Source of the DNA: Paenibacillus sp. HWE-109
GTDB taxonomy: Bacteria > Bacillota > Bacilli > Paenibacillales > NBRC-103111
DNA length: 64,000 bases
Reading direction: 5' to 3'
NCBI RefSeq assembly: GCF_022163125.1
Contig: NZ_CP091881.1
Location: 3,100,001 to 3,164,000, forward strand
Position 1 is the stretch's first letter, and each line of letters opens with the position of its first letter. This document shows, piece after piece, positions 63,655 through 64,000 of this stretch. The notes beneath the pieces were generated by a model, which saw only the letters and a program-made list of their open reading frames with translations, had not been told where the DNA came from and did no database searches. The position numbers were made by a program, and so were the translations under genes.

Positions 63655-63936
63655 ATGACACTTGAACTTACAGGTTTAATGCTCTACTCCATGTGGGTAG
63701 TCCTCGGCTTAATGGGACTTAGCTTCCTTGTTGGCTTGTATCACTCACTCAAAGCAGGCACATTCTCCAGTTCCTTGATCCTGGCTTATCTGCAAGATTT
63801 ATTATTTTATGTATTTCCTTTATTTTTGCTGGCAAATATGACGTCGCTGGATCCAACAGGCTGGATCTTGTTAATCACTTATTACGTTGGCGCTCTTGGC
63901 GTTGTCCTCAAGTATTTGGCTAGTTTGAAAAAATAA
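63655..63936 (+). CDS. small membrane protein, unknown function
   Basis: This 93-residue protein has three hydrophobic segments (about 5-28, 41-60 and 68-87). An excellent GGGGAGGTGA site lies before ATG 63655. The bases CATATGATA about 45 bp upstream resemble a sporulation sigma-K-type -10 element (CATANNNTA), with an AC 14 bases earlier, so sporulation expression is conceivable but weakly supported. I do not recognise the family. Confidence 0.75.
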   Translation: MTLELTGLMLYSMWVVLGLMGLSFLVGLYHSLKAGTFSSSLILAYLQDLLFYVFPLFLLANMTSLDPTGWILLITYYVGALGVVLKYLASLKK

Positions 63937-63964
63937 TTTGTAATCGCATTCATAGTTTACTATT

Positions 63965-63982
63965 CTACCAGTCATCTGGTAG
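63965..63982. other. perfect 7-bp hairpin near the window end
   Basis: CTACCAG and CTGGTAG flank the loop TCAT. No T-run follows on either strand, so it is more likely an operator or a structure belonging to the next gene than a terminator. Confidence 0.35.
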
Positions 63983-64000
63983 TCTCAGCTGACGGTGTTC

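Overview
The window looks like chromosomal DNA of a Paenibacillus-type endospore-forming Firmicute. The evidence is strong AGGAGG-type ribosome sites, CcpA (cre) operators, Bacillus-family small proteins (YwbE, Amj, Rrf2/YwnA-like, DUF1904, DUF2164, DUF1871), an mmg-type methylcitrate operon, an S-layer-homology protein, and a large secreted glycosidase locus with a Lpl-type sugar ABC transporter and a membrane-anchored AraC regulator. I see no rRNA, no credible tRNA, no CRISPR array, no complete insertion sequence and no prophage.

Layout. 1-7.1 kb: small housekeeping and accessory genes. They include an NmrA-type reductase cut by the window edge, an Rrf2 regulator with matching operators in front of itself and the reductase, a small HD alarmone-hydrolase-like protein, a cephalosporin-C deacetylase-type esterase, an MreB paralogue, and a methyltransferase pseudogene. 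7.1-13.9 kb: a six-gene operon for short-chain fatty acid and propionyl-CoA use (acyl-CoA dehydrogenase, methylcitrate synthase, methylcitrate dehydratase, methylisocitrate lyase, thiolase, hydroxybutyryl-CoA dehydrogenase) with a cre site upstream. 14-29.4 kb: unrelated genes (SLH protein, DUF4173 membrane protein, SgrR-like regulator, DinG-like helicase, radical SAM protein, Amj flippase, heterodimeric ABC exporter). They are separated by gene-free stretches carrying two dispersed repeat families, both built on a period of about 50 bp, and by a relic of a group IIC intron behind a terminator hairpin.

29.4-39.2 kb: a complete reductive pyrimidine catabolism locus. PreT/PreA reduce uracil or thymine, dihydropyrimidinase opens the ring, a carbamoyl-beta-alanine amidohydrolase releases beta-alanine, an omega-aminotransferase makes malonate semialdehyde, and MmsA makes acetyl-CoA. 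A divergent PucR-type gene is the likely regulator. 39.5-59 kb: a carbohydrate-use locus. It has two tandem secreted proteins of about 1,740 residues with DNRLRE, FN3, clan GH-A and CBM9-like modules, a cytoplasmic alpha/alpha-toroid-like enzyme, an ABC importer (binding protein and two permeases, no ATPase), a transmembrane AraC sensor-regulator and a second AraC regulator.

59-64 kb: a stand-alone XerC/D-like tyrosine recombinase followed by small genes, an MFS transporter paired with an AraC regulator, and a small membrane protein. Three AT-rich, dif-like sites with 8-6-8 half-site spacing lie at about 39.46, 59.11 and 63.52 kb. The second is directly downstream of the recombinase gene. The least explained structures here are these sites and the 50-bp-period repeats. 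Everything was read by eye; no database search was run.
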